From the NCBI RefSeq assembly GCF_019264375.1, contig NZ_JAHVAI010000011.1, positions 1 to 64,000 of the forward strand: a stretch of DNA of 64,000 nucleotides. The letters run 5' to 3'. This DNA is from Sedimentimonas flavescens (lineage in GTDB: Bacteria; Pseudomonadota; Alphaproteobacteria; Rhodobacterales; Rhodobacteraceae). Below, one piece after another: positions 45,006-54,371 of this stretch. The translations under genes and the position numbers were made by a program. Numbering within the stretch: position 1 is the first letter of the stretch; each line of letters starts with the position of its first letter. Below the pieces are notes generated by a model. The model was not told the origin of the DNA and made no database searches. It saw only the letters and a list, made by a program, of their open reading frames with translations.

Positions 45006-45368
45006 ATGCAGAGCTATGAATACAAGGTCGTCCCGGCTCCGATCCGCGGCGAAAAAGAGCGTGGCGTGAAAACCGGCATCGATCGCTTTGCCCATACGCT
45101 GACGCATATGATGAACGATCTCGCACGCGAGGGATGGGAATACTGGCGCGCCGAGACCCTGCCCGCCGAAGAACGCAGCGGGCTGACCTCGAAGCACACG
45201 GTGTTTCACAACCTTCTGGTGTTTCGTCGCCCCTTCGCGGCGGGGGCCCGCCCCGAGCCGCTCAAGCTGACCAACGAGACCGCGCAAACGCCTTTCAAGA
45301 AGATGCTCTCGGCGCTGTCGCCCGAGGGGCGCGCGCCCCGCGTCGGTCCGGCCGAAGACGAGGCCTAA
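45006..45368 (+). CDS. DUF4177 domain-containing protein
   Basis: A 120-residue protein whose first half matches the small DUF4177 fold (MQSYEYKVVPAPIRGEKERGVKTGIDRFAHTLTHMMNDLAREGWEYWRAETLPAEER). The C-terminal 40 residues are likely disordered. Function unknown. Its TAA stop overlaps that of the convergent BolA gene by 4 bases. Confidence 0.83.
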   Translation: MQSYEYKVVPAPIRGEKERGVKTGIDRFAHTLTHMMNDLAREGWEYWRAETLPAEERSGLTSKHTVFHNLLVFRRPFAAGARPEPLKLTNETAQTPFKKMLSALSPEGRAPRVGPAEDEA

Positions 45369-45634
45369 GCCTCGAATTCGATCGCCAGGGCGTGAATACG
45401 CCCGATCAGTTCAGCGCCAAGCGCGTCATGCACCGCGCGATGGCGCGCCACGCGCGACAGACCTTCCAGCGCCGAGGCCCGCAGACGGATGCGGAAATGG
45501 CTTTCGCCCCGCCGCGCGTCCTCGGAATGATCGGCATGCAGCGCGCTTTCATCGATCACTTCCAGCCGTTCGGGCGTCAGAACAGCCAATCGCGCGCGGA
45601 TCTCGTCCGCAACCAGAGTTTTTCCGCCAGCCAT
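45365..45634 (-). CDS. BolA family protein
   Basis: An 89-residue protein of the BolA fold. The helix-strand core DESALHADHSEDARRGESHFRIRLRASALEGLSRVARHRAVHDALGAEL contains the invariant RH (here ARHRAVHDAL) and the SHF strand. BolA proteins pair with monothiol glutaredoxins and affect iron-sulfur trafficking. It is divergent from the J-domain gene with 111 bases between the starts, a neighbourhood shared by many Rhodobacterales. Confidence 0.9.
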   Translation of the reverse strand: MAGGKTLVADEIRARLAVLTPERLEVIDESALHADHSEDARRGESHFRIRLRASALEGLSRVARHRAVHDALGAELIGRIHALAIEFEA

Positions 45635-45745
45635 CTTCCGGCCCCCTTTCTTCTTGCGCCAATTGCTCTATCCTGCGTGGCCCGAGTCGTTCAGGGCGTC
45701 AAGTGGCGCACCGACCCAACCAAGACTGATTCACAAGAGGCCCGC

Positions 45746-46369
45746 ATGAGCAAGAGCGACCCCTTCGGCTTCAACATTTCGGCGGCGGCGGACAAGAAAC
45801 GCCGCACGAAGGGCAAGCGTGGCATGTCCGGCGCCTTCGAGACCTCGACGCGGGTCTGCGACAAGGAGGGCTGCACCGAGGCTGGCCAGTATCGCGCCCC
45901 CAAGAGCCCGAAGGTGCTCGATGACTACTTCTGGTTCTGCAAGGATCACGTGCGCGAGTACAACCTGAACTGGAACTACTTCCAGGGCCAGTCGGAAGAG
46001 GAGTTTCAGGCTTTCCTCGACAACGCAACCGTGTGGGAGCGCCCGACCAAGCCGTTCAACCGCGCCAATGACGAAAAGCTCGGCTGGTCGCGCCACGGGA
46101 TTGCCGACCCGCACGAGCTTCTGGGCGCCAATGCGACGCAGAACCCCGGCCGCACCCTTAGCCGCAAGCTGCCCCCGACCGAGCGCCGCGCGCTCGATAT
46201 TCTCGAGGCCAAGGACAGCATGACCAAGGCCGACATTCGCAAGAGCTACAAGGCGCTGATCAAGGTTCTGCACCCCGACATGAACGGCGGCGACCGCTCG
46301 CATGAAGAGATGCTGCAAGAGGTGGTCTGGGCCTGGGATCAGATCAAGGACTCGCGCAACTTCAAGTGA
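45746..46369 (+). CDS. J domain-containing protein with N-terminal Cys motif
   Basis: A 207-residue protein. The N-terminal half has a basic stretch and a probable zinc site (VCDKEGCTEAGQYRAPKSPKVLDDYFWFCKDHVREYN, three Cys and one His). The C-terminal 60 residues are a J domain (ERRALDILEAKDSMTKADIRKSYKALIKVLHPDMNGGDRSHEEM) with the HPD tripeptide that stimulates DnaK ATPase. This is not DnaJ itself: the J domain is at the end and there is no Gly/Phe region. The client is unknown. Confidence 0.88.
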   Translation: MSKSDPFGFNISAAADKKRRTKGKRGMSGAFETSTRVCDKEGCTEAGQYRAPKSPKVLDDYFWFCKDHVREYNLNWNYFQGQSEEEFQAFLDNATVWERPTKPFNRANDEKLGWSRHGIADPHELLGANATQNPGRTLSRKLPPTERRALDILEAKDSMTKADIRKSYKALIKVLHPDMNGGDRSHEEMLQEVVWAWDQIKDSRNFK

Positions 46370-46393
46370 CGCGCTTGGGTGTTGGGCGGGGTG

Positions 46394-47371
46394 TCAGTGC
46401 CCCGCCTTGCCCTTCCCGCCGAACGACATGATTACCGGGTCGATGACCTTGGCGACCAGCGGGATCAGAAGCAGCCCGAACGCCAGCCCGAAGATACCGT
46501 CAAGGAACGCCGTGGTTGCCCAGCCCATGAAGCCCGACAGGCTTTGCGGCACCGCATGGGCCACGGCTTCGGCCTGGTGGTGAATCCAGTCGTAGGGCGC
46601 GTGCCAGAGCGTCTCGGCCAGACCATGTAGCACGATCGAGCCGCCGACCCAGATCATCGCCGCCGTGCCGACGACCATCAGCGCCTTCATGAACAGCGGC
46701 ATGAACGAGACGATCCCGCGCCCGAGCGCCCGCGTAACCGACAGCCGCCCTACCCGCGCCAGCCACAGGCCGACGTCGTCCGCCTTCACGATCAGCGCGA
46801 CACCGCCGTAGACCACAACCGTGATGCCGATACCGACAAGCGCAAGCGCCATGGCCTCCATCCACACCGGCTGTTCGGGCGGCAGGGCGGCCAGCGCGAT
46901 CGTCATGATCTCGGCCGAGAGGATGAAGTCGGTCTTGACCGCGCCCGCGATCTTCTCGGCCTCAAGATGCTGCGGATCGCCGCCGCCCTCGACATGGCCA
47001 TCGGCATAGGGTTCGTGCGGGAAAAACAGGTGCCAGACCTTCTCCGCGCCCTCAAAGCACAGATAGGCCCCGCCAAGCATCAGAAGCGGCGTGATCAGCC
47101 AGGGCGCGAAGGCCGACAACAGCAGCGCCGCAGGCAGCAGGATCAGCAGCTTGTTGCGGATCGAGCCAAGCGCAATCTTGCCCACGATCGGCAATTCGCG
47201 CGCGGGAGCAAAGCCGTGGACATATTTCGGCGTGACGGCGGCGTCGTCGATCACCGCACCCGCAGCCTTGGCACCCGCCTTGGCCGCCTGCCCCGCCACG
47301 TCATCGACCGAGGCCGCCGCTATCTTGGCGATCCCCGCCACGTCGTCGAGTAGCGCGAGAAGTCCGCTCAT
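46394..47371 (-). CDS. DUF808 (YedI-like) membrane protein
   Basis: A 325-residue inner-membrane protein with about eight hydrophobic segments. The family start MSGLLALLDDVAGIAKIAAASVDDVA, LPIVGKIALGSIRNKLLILLPAALLLSAFAPWLITPLLMLGGAYLCFEGAEK and FILSAEIMTIALA are characteristic. The biochemical role is unknown. The start at 47371 was chosen by match to homologues over a longer frame. It is a single gene, convergent with the J-domain gene. Confidence 0.9.
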   Translation of the reverse strand: MSGLLALLDDVAGIAKIAAASVDDVAGQAAKAGAKAAGAVIDDAAVTPKYVHGFAPARELPIVGKIALGSIRNKLLILLPAALLLSAFAPWLITPLLMLGGAYLCFEGAEKVWHLFFPHEPYADGHVEGGGDPQHLEAEKIAGAVKTDFILSAEIMTIALAALPPEQPVWMEAMALALVGIGITVVVYGGVALIVKADDVGLWLARVGRLSVTRALGRGIVSFMPLFMKALMVVGTAAMIWVGGSIVLHGLAETLWHAPYDWIHHQAEAVAHAVPQSLSGFMGWATTAFLDGIFGLAFGLLLIPLVAKVIDPVIMSFGGKGKAGH

Positions 47372-47569
47372 ATTCCTGCCCCTTGTTGTTGGCGCGGATC
47401 CTAGCCAGTAGCCTTGAGAGACGCAACGCGCCCCAACGCGCCGTGCCCATTCCCTTCCGCACCAAATCGTGATCGCCCTCCGCGTTGTCAACCTCGGCTG
47501 TTTTGACGCGGCGACCATGGTGTTGACCTTGCGTCACCAAAAAAAGAGGAACTTCACGGAGATTTCAAT

Positions 47570-48214
47570 ATGAGCACCTTCAAGATACTGGCAGGCGCCG
47601 TGACATTGGGCCTGCTGGCAGCCACAGGAGCGTCGGCACAGGATTTTTCTGGCGCCTACGCGGGGATGGGGCTGACCTATTCCGACGGCAAGACCGACGC
47701 ACACTTCGGCATCGCACCGACTTACGAGTGGGGCGATGACAGCCACGACCTTGACGGAATGGGGATCGCGGGCCTCGTCGGCTATAACTGGCAAAACGGA
47801 AGCACCGTCTACGGCGTCGAGGGCGGGCTGGGCTATGCCAATGCCGAAGGCGACGACGGGTTCTACAGCGGCTACAAGAACGGAACCAAGATCGGCACCA
47901 CCGCCTACCTCGCGGGGCGCGTCGGTGTGGTCTCCGGAATGGGCCTGTTCTATGGCTCGCTCGGGGTGTCGGCAGCACGCACTGAACTGACCGAAGTTCA
48001 AGTGCCCGACGGACCCGTGACCGATCGCAACAAAGTCACCTATACCGGTCCGCGGCTCGCGATCGGCGTGGATTATTCGATCGGTGCAGGCATGCTGCGC
48101 GCCGAAGTGGCGCATGTCAGCTACAACGAAAAGAACACCAGCTACGACGGCTACGACATCCAGTCTAAGCTCAAGCTGACCACTCTGACGGTCGGCTATC
48201 TGATGAAGTTCTGA
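47570..48214 (+). CDS. outer membrane beta-barrel protein
   Basis: A 214-residue secreted protein. The signal peptide MSTFKILAGAVTLGLLAATGASA is followed by a small barrel: alternating strands such as FSGAYAGMGLTYSDG, GIAGLVGYNWQNGSTVYGVEGGLGY, GTTAYLAGRVGVV and LGVSAAR, ending in an aromatic residue (LTVGYLMKF), the usual signal for BAM insertion. It resembles Omp25/OmpW-sized porin-family proteins. The function could be structural or adhesive; nothing points further. A hairpin at 48237-48257 follows. Confidence 0.8.
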   Translation: MSTFKILAGAVTLGLLAATGASAQDFSGAYAGMGLTYSDGKTDAHFGIAPTYEWGDDSHDLDGMGIAGLVGYNWQNGSTVYGVEGGLGYANAEGDDGFYSGYKNGTKIGTTAYLAGRVGVVSGMGLFYGSLGVSAARTELTEVQVPDGPVTDRNKVTYTGPRLAIGVDYSIGAGMLRAEVAHVSYNEKNTSYDGYDIQSKLKLTTLTVGYLMKF

Positions 48215-48236
48215 CCTCACGCCCCCGGACGCACGA

Positions 48237-48262
48237 GGGCGGCCCGGCGGGCCGCCCTTGAT
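48237..48262 (+). terminator. hairpin after the outer-membrane protein gene
   Basis: A strong GC stem (GGGCGGCCC/GGGCCGCCC, 3-base loop) has only a short T run, so it may be a weak terminator or a 3' stability element. Confidence 0.55.
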
Positions 48263-48354
48263 CACTTTTCCCTTGTTCCCGACACAATCCGCCCCCTTGC
48301 GCGCCCCTGTCCGATGGTCCACAAATCCAGTCGACCGCAGAAAGGACGCTCCAC

Positions 48355-49329
48355 ATGCTCGACCAGAACGCCAAACCCACCGAAGACATCGACGTTCGCG
48401 AGGTTTTCGGCATCGACAGCGACATGAAGGTGCGTGGATTCGCCGAGCGGACCGCCCGCGTGCCGGACCTTGATCCGACCTACAAGTTCGATCCCGACAC
48501 CACGATGGCGATCCTCGCGGGCTTTGCCTACAACCGTCGCGTCATGATCCAGGGCTATCACGGCACCGGCAAATCGACCCATATCGAGCAGGTCGCTTCC
48601 CGCCTCAACTGGCCCTGCGTGCGCGTCAACCTTGACAGCCACGTCAGCCGGATCGACCTGATCGGCAAGGACGCGATCAAGCTGGTGGATGGCAAGCAGG
48701 TCACCGTGTTCCACGAAGGCATCCTGCCCTGGGCGCTGCGCAACCCGACCGCCATCGTCTTCGACGAATATGACGCAGGCCGCGCCGACGTGATGTTCGT
48801 GATCCAGCGCGTGCTGGAGGCCGACGGGAAGCTGACGCTGCTCGACCAGAACGAGGTCATCACGCCGAACCCCTATTTCCGCCTCTTTGCCACCGCCAAC
48901 ACGGTCGGCCTTGGCGACACCACGGGCCTCTACCACGGCACGCAGCAGATCAACCAGGGCCAGATGGACCGCTGGTCGCTGGTCGCGACGCTGAACTACC
49001 TCAGCCATGACGCCGAGGCCGCGATCGTTCTGTCGAAATGCCCGCATTACAACACCGAGAAGGGCCGCAAGCAGATCAACCAGATGGTGCATGTGGCCGA
49101 CCTGACGCGCACGGCCTTCATGAACGGCGATCTTTCCACCGTCATGTCGCCCCGCACGGTCATCGCCTGGGCGCAAAACGCCGAGATCTTTCGCAACGTG
49201 GGCTACGCCTTCCGTCTGACCTTCCTCAACAAGTGCGACGAGTTGGAGCGCGCCACCGTGGCCGAGTTCTACCAGCGCCTGTTCGACGAGGAACTGCCGG
49301 AAAGCGCCGCGAACCTGACCGCCCGCTAA
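48355..49329 (+). CDS. cobS: cobaltochelatase subunit CobS
   Basis: A 324-residue AAA+ ATPase of the aerobic cobaltochelatase (CobN-CobS-CobT), which inserts cobalt into hydrogenobyrinic acid a,c-diamide. Walker A is in [14 protein letters not shown], Walker B in [16 protein letters not shown], sensor 1 in [10 protein letters not shown]. CobS forms a hexameric ring with CobT. cobT follows after 192 bases. CobN is not in the window. Confidence 0.95.
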   Translation: MLDQNAKPTEDIDVREVFGIDSDMKVRGFAERTARVPDLDPTYKFDPDTTMAILAGFAYNRRVMIQGYHGTGKSTHIEQVASRLNWPCVRVNLDSHVSRIDLIGKDAIKLVDGKQVTVFHEGILPWALRNPTAIVFDEYDAGRADVMFVIQRVLEADGKLTLLDQNEVITPNPYFRLFATANTVGLGDTTGLYHGTQQINQGQMDRWSLVATLNYLSHDAEAAIVLSKCPHYNTEKGRKQINQMVHVADLTRTAFMNGDLSTVMSPRTVIAWAQNAEIFRNVGYAFRLTFLNKCDELERATVAEFYQRLFDEELPESAANLTAR

Positions 49330-49521
49330 GCGCCCGATGATCGCGTGCCGAAAGCCGCTCGGCACGCAGTCAGCTTCGATTTCAGCTCATGCCACGGCGT
49401 AAAGGATAAAGCGGCATCTCGGGGCGGGGGTAGTTTCGCCCTACCGCCCCGATCGCCTACCCTCGCTTCGCCCAGCCGTCTTGCCCCTTTCCCGCCGCCG
49501 GCAAACTTCGCATAAAGAGAC

Positions 49522-51396
49522 ATGAGCAAACCCATCGACAACCCCGCCGATCCGTTCAAGAAGGCGCTCGCCGAGGCGACAAAGACGCTCGCCGACGCGC
49601 CCGACCTGACGGTCACCTATACCGTGGATCCCTCCGGCGTGGCGGGGGACACGATGCGTCTGCCGCAGGTCAGCCGCCGCATGACCCGCGACGAGATCCT
49701 GCTGGCGCGCGGAACGGGGGATGCGCTCGCGCTGCGCAAACGTCATCACGATGCGGGCGTCGGTGCGCGCTACCAGCCCTCGGGCGAAATGGCCCGCGCG
49801 CTCTACGAGGCGATGGAGGGCGCGCGCTGCGAGGCCCTTGGCGCGCGCGAGATGCCCGGCACGCTCTCGAACATCGACGCCAAGATCGCCTGGGAGGCCG
49901 AGCGCAAGGGCTATGCCCAGATCCGCAGCCAGTCCGATGCACCGCTCGCCGTCGCCGCAGGCTATTTCGTGCGCGAGTTGGCGACGGGCCGCAAGCTGCC
50001 ACCGGGGGCGGCGAATGTGCTTGATCTGTGGCGCCCGTTCATCGAGCAATCGGCGGGCGACGATCTTGAGGCGGTGAACCATGTGCTTTCCGATCAGGCG
50101 GCCTTCGCGCGTATGGCGCGCAAGGTGATTGCCGATCTGGGCTTTGCCGATCAGCTTGGCGACGACCCCGACGAGGAGATGGACGACGAGTCGGATTCGG
50201 AAGAGGCCGAGAACGATCCCGATTCCGGCGATCAAGAAAGCCGCGATCAGGACGAGAGCGACGACAGCGAAGCCTCGCCCGAGCGTAGCCAGGAAGAACA
50301 GCAGGACCAGTCGCAGACCTCGGTCAGCATGGACGACACGGCCGATCAGGAGATGGGCGAAGAGGTGGACATGCCGCAGGCGGATGCCCCACCCGAGCCG
50401 CCCTCGCCCCCGCCCGCCTCGCTGGCCGATCCGAACTACAAGGTCTTCTCCCCCGAATTCGACGAGGAAATCCGCGCCGAGGATCTGGCCGAGCCGGTCG
50501 AACTGGAGCGCCTGCGCGCCTATCTCGACCAGCAGCTTGAGCCGCTGAAGGGCGCCGTTTCGCGTCTGGCCAACAAGCTTCAGCGTCGCCTTCAGGCGCA
50601 GCAGAACCGCAGCTGGGAATTCGACCGCGAAGAGGGGATGCTGGACGCCGGGCGGCTGGCCCGCGTGGTGGCCAACCCGACGACACCGCTTTCGTTCAAG
50701 ATCGAGAAGGACACCGAGTTCCGCGACACGGTGGTGACGCTGTTGCTTGATAACTCGGGCTCGATGCGCGGCCGCCCGATCTCGATCGCCGCGATCTGCG
50801 CGGATGTTCTGGCGCGCACGCTCGAACGCTGCTCGGTCAAGGTCGAGATCCTGGGCTTCACCACCCGCGCCTGGAAAGGCGGCCAATCGCGCGAGAAATG
50901 GCTGGCCGAAGGGCGCCCACAGCAACCCGGCCGCCTGAACGACCTGCGCCACATCATCTACAAGGGCGCCGATGCGCCATGGCGGCGGGTGCGCTCGAAC
51001 CTGGGCCTGATGATGAAAGAGGGCCTGCTGAAGGAAAACATCGACGGCGAGGCACTGGAATGGGCGCACAAGCGGATGCTGGCCCGCCCCGAGGCGCGCA
51101 AGATCCTCATGGTGATCTCGGACGGCGCGCCGGTGGACGACTCGACCCTATCGGTCAACCCGGCGATCTACCTTGAGAAGCACCTACGTGACGTGATCGC
51201 CATGGTCGAAAAGCGCCGCGCAGTCGAACTGATAGCCATCGGCATCGGCCATGACGTGACGCGCTACTACCAGCGCGCGGTCACAATTACCGATGTCGAG
51301 CAACTGGCCGGTGCGATGACCGAGCAGCTTGCAAGCCTCTTCGACAGCGACCCGCGGGCGCGGGCGCGCGTTCTGGGCATGCGGAAGGCCATGTGA
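49522..51396 (+). CDS. cobT: cobaltochelatase subunit CobT
   Basis: A 624-residue partner of CobS. The N-terminal domain (1-210) is followed by a highly acidic linker (about 212-300, rich in Asp/Glu/Ser/Gln) and a C-terminal von Willebrand A domain with the MIDAS motif D410-N-S-G-S ([15 protein letters not shown]). This layout matches Brucella and Pseudomonas CobT. It works in vitamin B12 synthesis, which would supply the corrinoid-dependent methyl transfer seen at 15.7-19.6 kb. Its stop overlaps the next start (TGATG). Confidence 0.94.
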   Translation: MSKPIDNPADPFKKALAEATKTLADAPDLTVTYTVDPSGVAGDTMRLPQVSRRMTRDEILLARGTGDALALRKRHHDAGVGARYQPSGEMARALYEAMEGARCEALGAREMPGTLSNIDAKIAWEAERKGYAQIRSQSDAPLAVAAGYFVRELATGRKLPPGAANVLDLWRPFIEQSAGDDLEAVNHVLSDQAAFARMARKVIADLGFADQLGDDPDEEMDDESDSEEAENDPDSGDQESRDQDESDDSEASPERSQEEQQDQSQTSVSMDDTADQEMGEEVDMPQADAPPEPPSPPPASLADPNYKVFSPEFDEEIRAEDLAEPVELERLRAYLDQQLEPLKGAVSRLANKLQRRLQAQQNRSWEFDREEGMLDAGRLARVVANPTTPLSFKIEKDTEFRDTVVTLLLDNSGSMRGRPISIAAICADVLARTLERCSVKVEILGFTTRAWKGGQSREKWLAEGRPQQPGRLNDLRHIIYKGADAPWRRVRSNLGLMMKEGLLKENIDGEALEWAHKRMLARPEARKILMVISDGAPVDDSTLSVNPAIYLEKHLRDVIAMVEKRRAVELIAIGIGHDVTRYYQRAVTITDVEQLAGAMTEQLASLFDSDPRARARVLGMRKAM

Positions 51397-53201
51397 TGTT
51401 TCAGGATTTCACCTCGAAATCCGCCCCCGAGAACGGCCCGCCCCGACTGGCTGCCTTGCGCGTCCAGATGCAGCGCGCGGGGCTGGATGGCTTTTTCGTG
51501 CCGCGCGCCGATGCCCATCAGGGCGAATATGTCGCCGAGCGTGATGCGCGTCTGGCCTGGCTGACGGGCTTTACCGGCTCGGCGGGTTTTTGCATTGCGC
51601 TCAATGACCGCGCGGGTGTGTTTGTCGATGGTCGCTACCGCGTTCAGGTGCGCGCCGAGGTGGATCTGTCCGCCTTTACACCCGTGAACTGGCCCGAGAC
51701 CAAACCCGGCCCCTGGCTGCGCGAGGCCCTGCCGCAGGGCGGGCGCGTGGGCTTCGACCCCTGGCTGCACACCCGGCGCGAGATTGCCGAGATTGAGAAG
51801 GCGTTAGAGGGTTCCGGCATCGAGCTGACTGACTGCGAGAACCTGATCGACGCGATCTGGGCGGACCGGCCCGCACCGCCCTCGGCCCCTGCGCGCATCC
51901 ATCCGATGTCCTTGGCGGGCGAAGACAGTGCCGCCAAGCGCGCGCGCATCGCGCAGGGGCTGCACCAACGCGGTGTCGCGGCGGCCGTGCTGACGTTGCC
52001 GGATTCGATCTGCTGGCTCCTCAACATTCGCGGTGCGGATCTTCCGCGCAATCCGTTGGTGCAGTGCTTTGCCGTCCTGCACGACAATGCCCACCTGACG
52101 CTGTTCGCCGACCCCGCCAAATTCTCGCCCGATCTGCGCGCCCATCTGGGCGCCGAGGTAACCCTGCGCCCGGTCGAGGCCTTTGCCCCCGGCCTGCGCA
52201 GCTTGATCGGCCCGGTGCAGGTCGATCCCGCCTCGGCTCCTGTCCAGATCGGGCGCGAGTTGGAGGCAGCCGGGCATCAGATCGTCTGGGCCGAAGACCC
52301 CTGCATGCTGCCCAAGGCCTACAAGAACCCCGCGGAGATCGCCGGGATGGAGGCGGCCCATCACCGCGATGCCTGCGCCATGGTCGAGTTCCTGTGCTGG
52401 CTTGACGAAACCGCGCCGCAGGGCGGGTTGACCGAGATTGACGTCGTCACCGCCCTTGAGGGCTTCCGGCGCGCCACGAACCAGCTGATCGACATCAGCT
52501 TTGACACGATCTGCGGCGCGGGTCCGAATGGCGTGATCAACCATTACCGCGTGACCGAGGCGACCAACCGCCCGGTGATACCGGGTGAAATCCTGCTGGT
52601 CGATTCGGGTGGACAATATGCCGACGGCACCACCGATATCACCCGAACCGTCGCTGTCGGCCCCGTGCCCGAGGATGCCCGCGCGCCCTTCACCCGCGTA
52701 TTGCAGGGGATGATCGCGATTTCCCGCGCGCGTTGGCCCAAGGGGTTGGCGGGGCGCGACCTCGATCCCCTCGCGCGCGCGCCTTTGTGGATGGCCGGGC
52801 AGGATTACGACCACGGCACCGGCCATGGCGTCGGTGCGGCGCTTTGTGTGCATGAAGGCCCGGCGCGGATCTCGCGCATTTCCGACGTGCCGCTGGCCCC
52901 CGGCATGATCCTGTCGAACGAACCGGGCTACTACCGCGAGGGCGCCTTCGGCATCCGCATCGAGAACCTCGTGCTGGTCGAGGATGCCCCCGCCCTGCCC
53001 GGTGGCGACGCGCGCGCCATGCTCGGGATGCGCACCCTGACGTGGGTGCCGATTGACCGGCGGCTGATTGACCTTGGCCTGCTCAGCGGCGCCGAGCGCG
53101 ACTGGCTCGACGCCTATCATGCCGAGGTCTGGCTCCGCGTCGGCCCGCATGTGTCAGAGGCGGCGCGCGATTGGCTCCGGGCCGCTTGCGCGCCGCTCTA
53201 G
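51396..53201 (+). CDS. M24-family Xaa-Pro aminopeptidase
   Basis: A 601-residue cytosolic metallopeptidase of the three-domain XPNPEP1 type. Two creatinase-like N-terminal domains (about 1-300) precede a pita-bread catalytic domain with metal ligands in LLVDSGGQYADGTTDITRT (two Asp), GTGHGVGAALCVHEGP (His), LSNEPGYYREG (Glu) and RIENLVLVED (Glu). It removes N-terminal residues before proline. It begins at the ATG inside TGATG, coupled to cobT, and its stop abuts that of ackA. Confidence 0.92.
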   Translation: MFQDFTSKSAPENGPPRLAALRVQMQRAGLDGFFVPRADAHQGEYVAERDARLAWLTGFTGSAGFCIALNDRAGVFVDGRYRVQVRAEVDLSAFTPVNWPETKPGPWLREALPQGGRVGFDPWLHTRREIAEIEKALEGSGIELTDCENLIDAIWADRPAPPSAPARIHPMSLAGEDSAAKRARIAQGLHQRGVAAAVLTLPDSICWLLNIRGADLPRNPLVQCFAVLHDNAHLTLFADPAKFSPDLRAHLGAEVTLRPVEAFAPGLRSLIGPVQVDPASAPVQIGRELEAAGHQIVWAEDPCMLPKAYKNPAEIAGMEAAHHRDACAMVEFLCWLDETAPQGGLTEIDVVTALEGFRRATNQLIDISFDTICGAGPNGVINHYRVTEATNRPVIPGEILLVDSGGQYADGTTDITRTVAVGPVPEDARAPFTRVLQGMIAISRARWPKGLAGRDLDPLARAPLWMAGQDYDHGTGHGVGAALCVHEGPARISRISDVPLAPGMILSNEPGYYREGAFGIRIENLVLVEDAPALPGGDARAMLGMRTLTWVPIDRRLIDLGLLSGAERDWLDAYHAEVWLRVGPHVSEAARDWLRAACAPL

Positions 53202-54371
53202 TTACTGGGCCAAAACCGCCGTGGCGGCGCGGGCGATCACGATCTCCTCATTCGTCGGGATGACCATGACCCGCACCTTGCCGGTCGAGATCGTGCGCGC
53301 ATGGGCGGCGTTGGCCTCGGGGTCGATCTCGATCCCCAGCCACTCCATCCCGGCGCAAACCCGCGCACGGGTCCCCGACGAATTCTCGCCGATCCCGCCA
53401 CAGAAGACCACGCCATCGAGCCCGCCAAGCGCCGCGGCCATCGCCCCCAACTCGCGCTTGATGCGGAAGCAGAAATAATCGATCGCCTCCTTCGCATGCG
53501 GGTCGTCCGAACCCTCAAGCGTGCGCATGTCATTCGACACACCCGACATGCCCAGAAGGCCGGACTGCTTGTACAGCAGATCCGAGATTTCCTGCGCGCC
53601 CATGCCCTTTTGGTCCATCAGGTAGAGCACCACGCCGGGGTCCAACTCGCCCGAGCGGGTGCCCATCGGCAGCCCGTCGAGCGCAGAGAAGCCAAGGGTC
53701 GAGGCCACCGACTTGCCATCCATCAGCGCGCACATCGACGCACCCGAGCCGAGATGCGCCACGACCACCCGGCCTGCGTGCAGTTCGGGCTCGGTGCGCG
53801 CAAGCTCGCCATGAATGTAGTCGTAGCTGAGCCCATGGAAGCCGTAGCGGCGCACGCCTTCCTCGTAATAAGCGCGCGGCAGGGCGTAGGTATCGGCCAC
53901 AAACGGGTGCCCGCGATGAAAGGCGGTGTCGTAGCACACGATCTGCGGCGTGCCGGGGAAGGCCTCAATCGCGGCGCGCACGCCCGCAAGGTTATGCGGC
54001 TGGTGCAGCGGCGCGAAGGGCGCAAGGCGCGCAAGGTCTTTCATCAGCGCCTCGTTCACCAGTTCGGGCGCAGCGTGCTCGATCCCGCCATGCACGATCC
54101 GGTGGCCCACGGCGATCACCTCAAGACCCGGAAAATCCGCCTCGAACACCTCAAGCGCGGTTTTCAGCGCCTGCGCATTGGTGGCGAAATCGTTCGGCGC
54201 ATGTTCGGGCACCGGTAGCGCTCGGCCCTCGGCATCGGCGATCTTCATCGCCGCCTCGCGCCGCCCGATCCGGTCTACGTGCCCGATCGCAAGGGTCTGC
54301 AAATCTTCGGTGAACAGCCCCAGCTTGAGCGAGGAACTTCCCGAGTTCAGCGTCAGGATCGCGCGGCTCAT
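53202..54371 (-). CDS. ackA: acetate kinase
   Basis: A 389-residue ASKHA kinase interconverting acetyl phosphate and ADP with acetate and ATP. Motifs: LTLNSGSSSLKLGLF at the start, GHRIVHGG (catalytic Arg), YDTAFHRGHP, RYGFHGLSYDYI, VAHLGSGASMCAL, DGLPMGTRSGELDPG, FCGGIGENSSGTR. It follows pta with a 4-base overlap. Together they link acetyl-CoA to acetate and ATP. Confidence 0.96.
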   Translation of the reverse strand: MSRAILTLNSGSSSLKLGLFTEDLQTLAIGHVDRIGRREAAMKIADAEGRALPVPEHAPNDFATNAQALKTALEVFEADFPGLEVIAVGHRIVHGGIEHAAPELVNEALMKDLARLAPFAPLHQPHNLAGVRAAIEAFPGTPQIVCYDTAFHRGHPFVADTYALPRAYYEEGVRRYGFHGLSYDYIHGELARTEPELHAGRVVVAHLGSGASMCALMDGKSVASTLGFSALDGLPMGTRSGELDPGVVLYLMDQKGMGAQEISDLLYKQSGLLGMSGVSNDMRTLEGSDDPHAKEAIDYFCFRIKRELGAMAAALGGLDGVVFCGGIGENSSGTRARVCAGMEWLGIEIDPEANAAHARTISTGKVRVMVIPTNEEIVIARAATAVLAQ

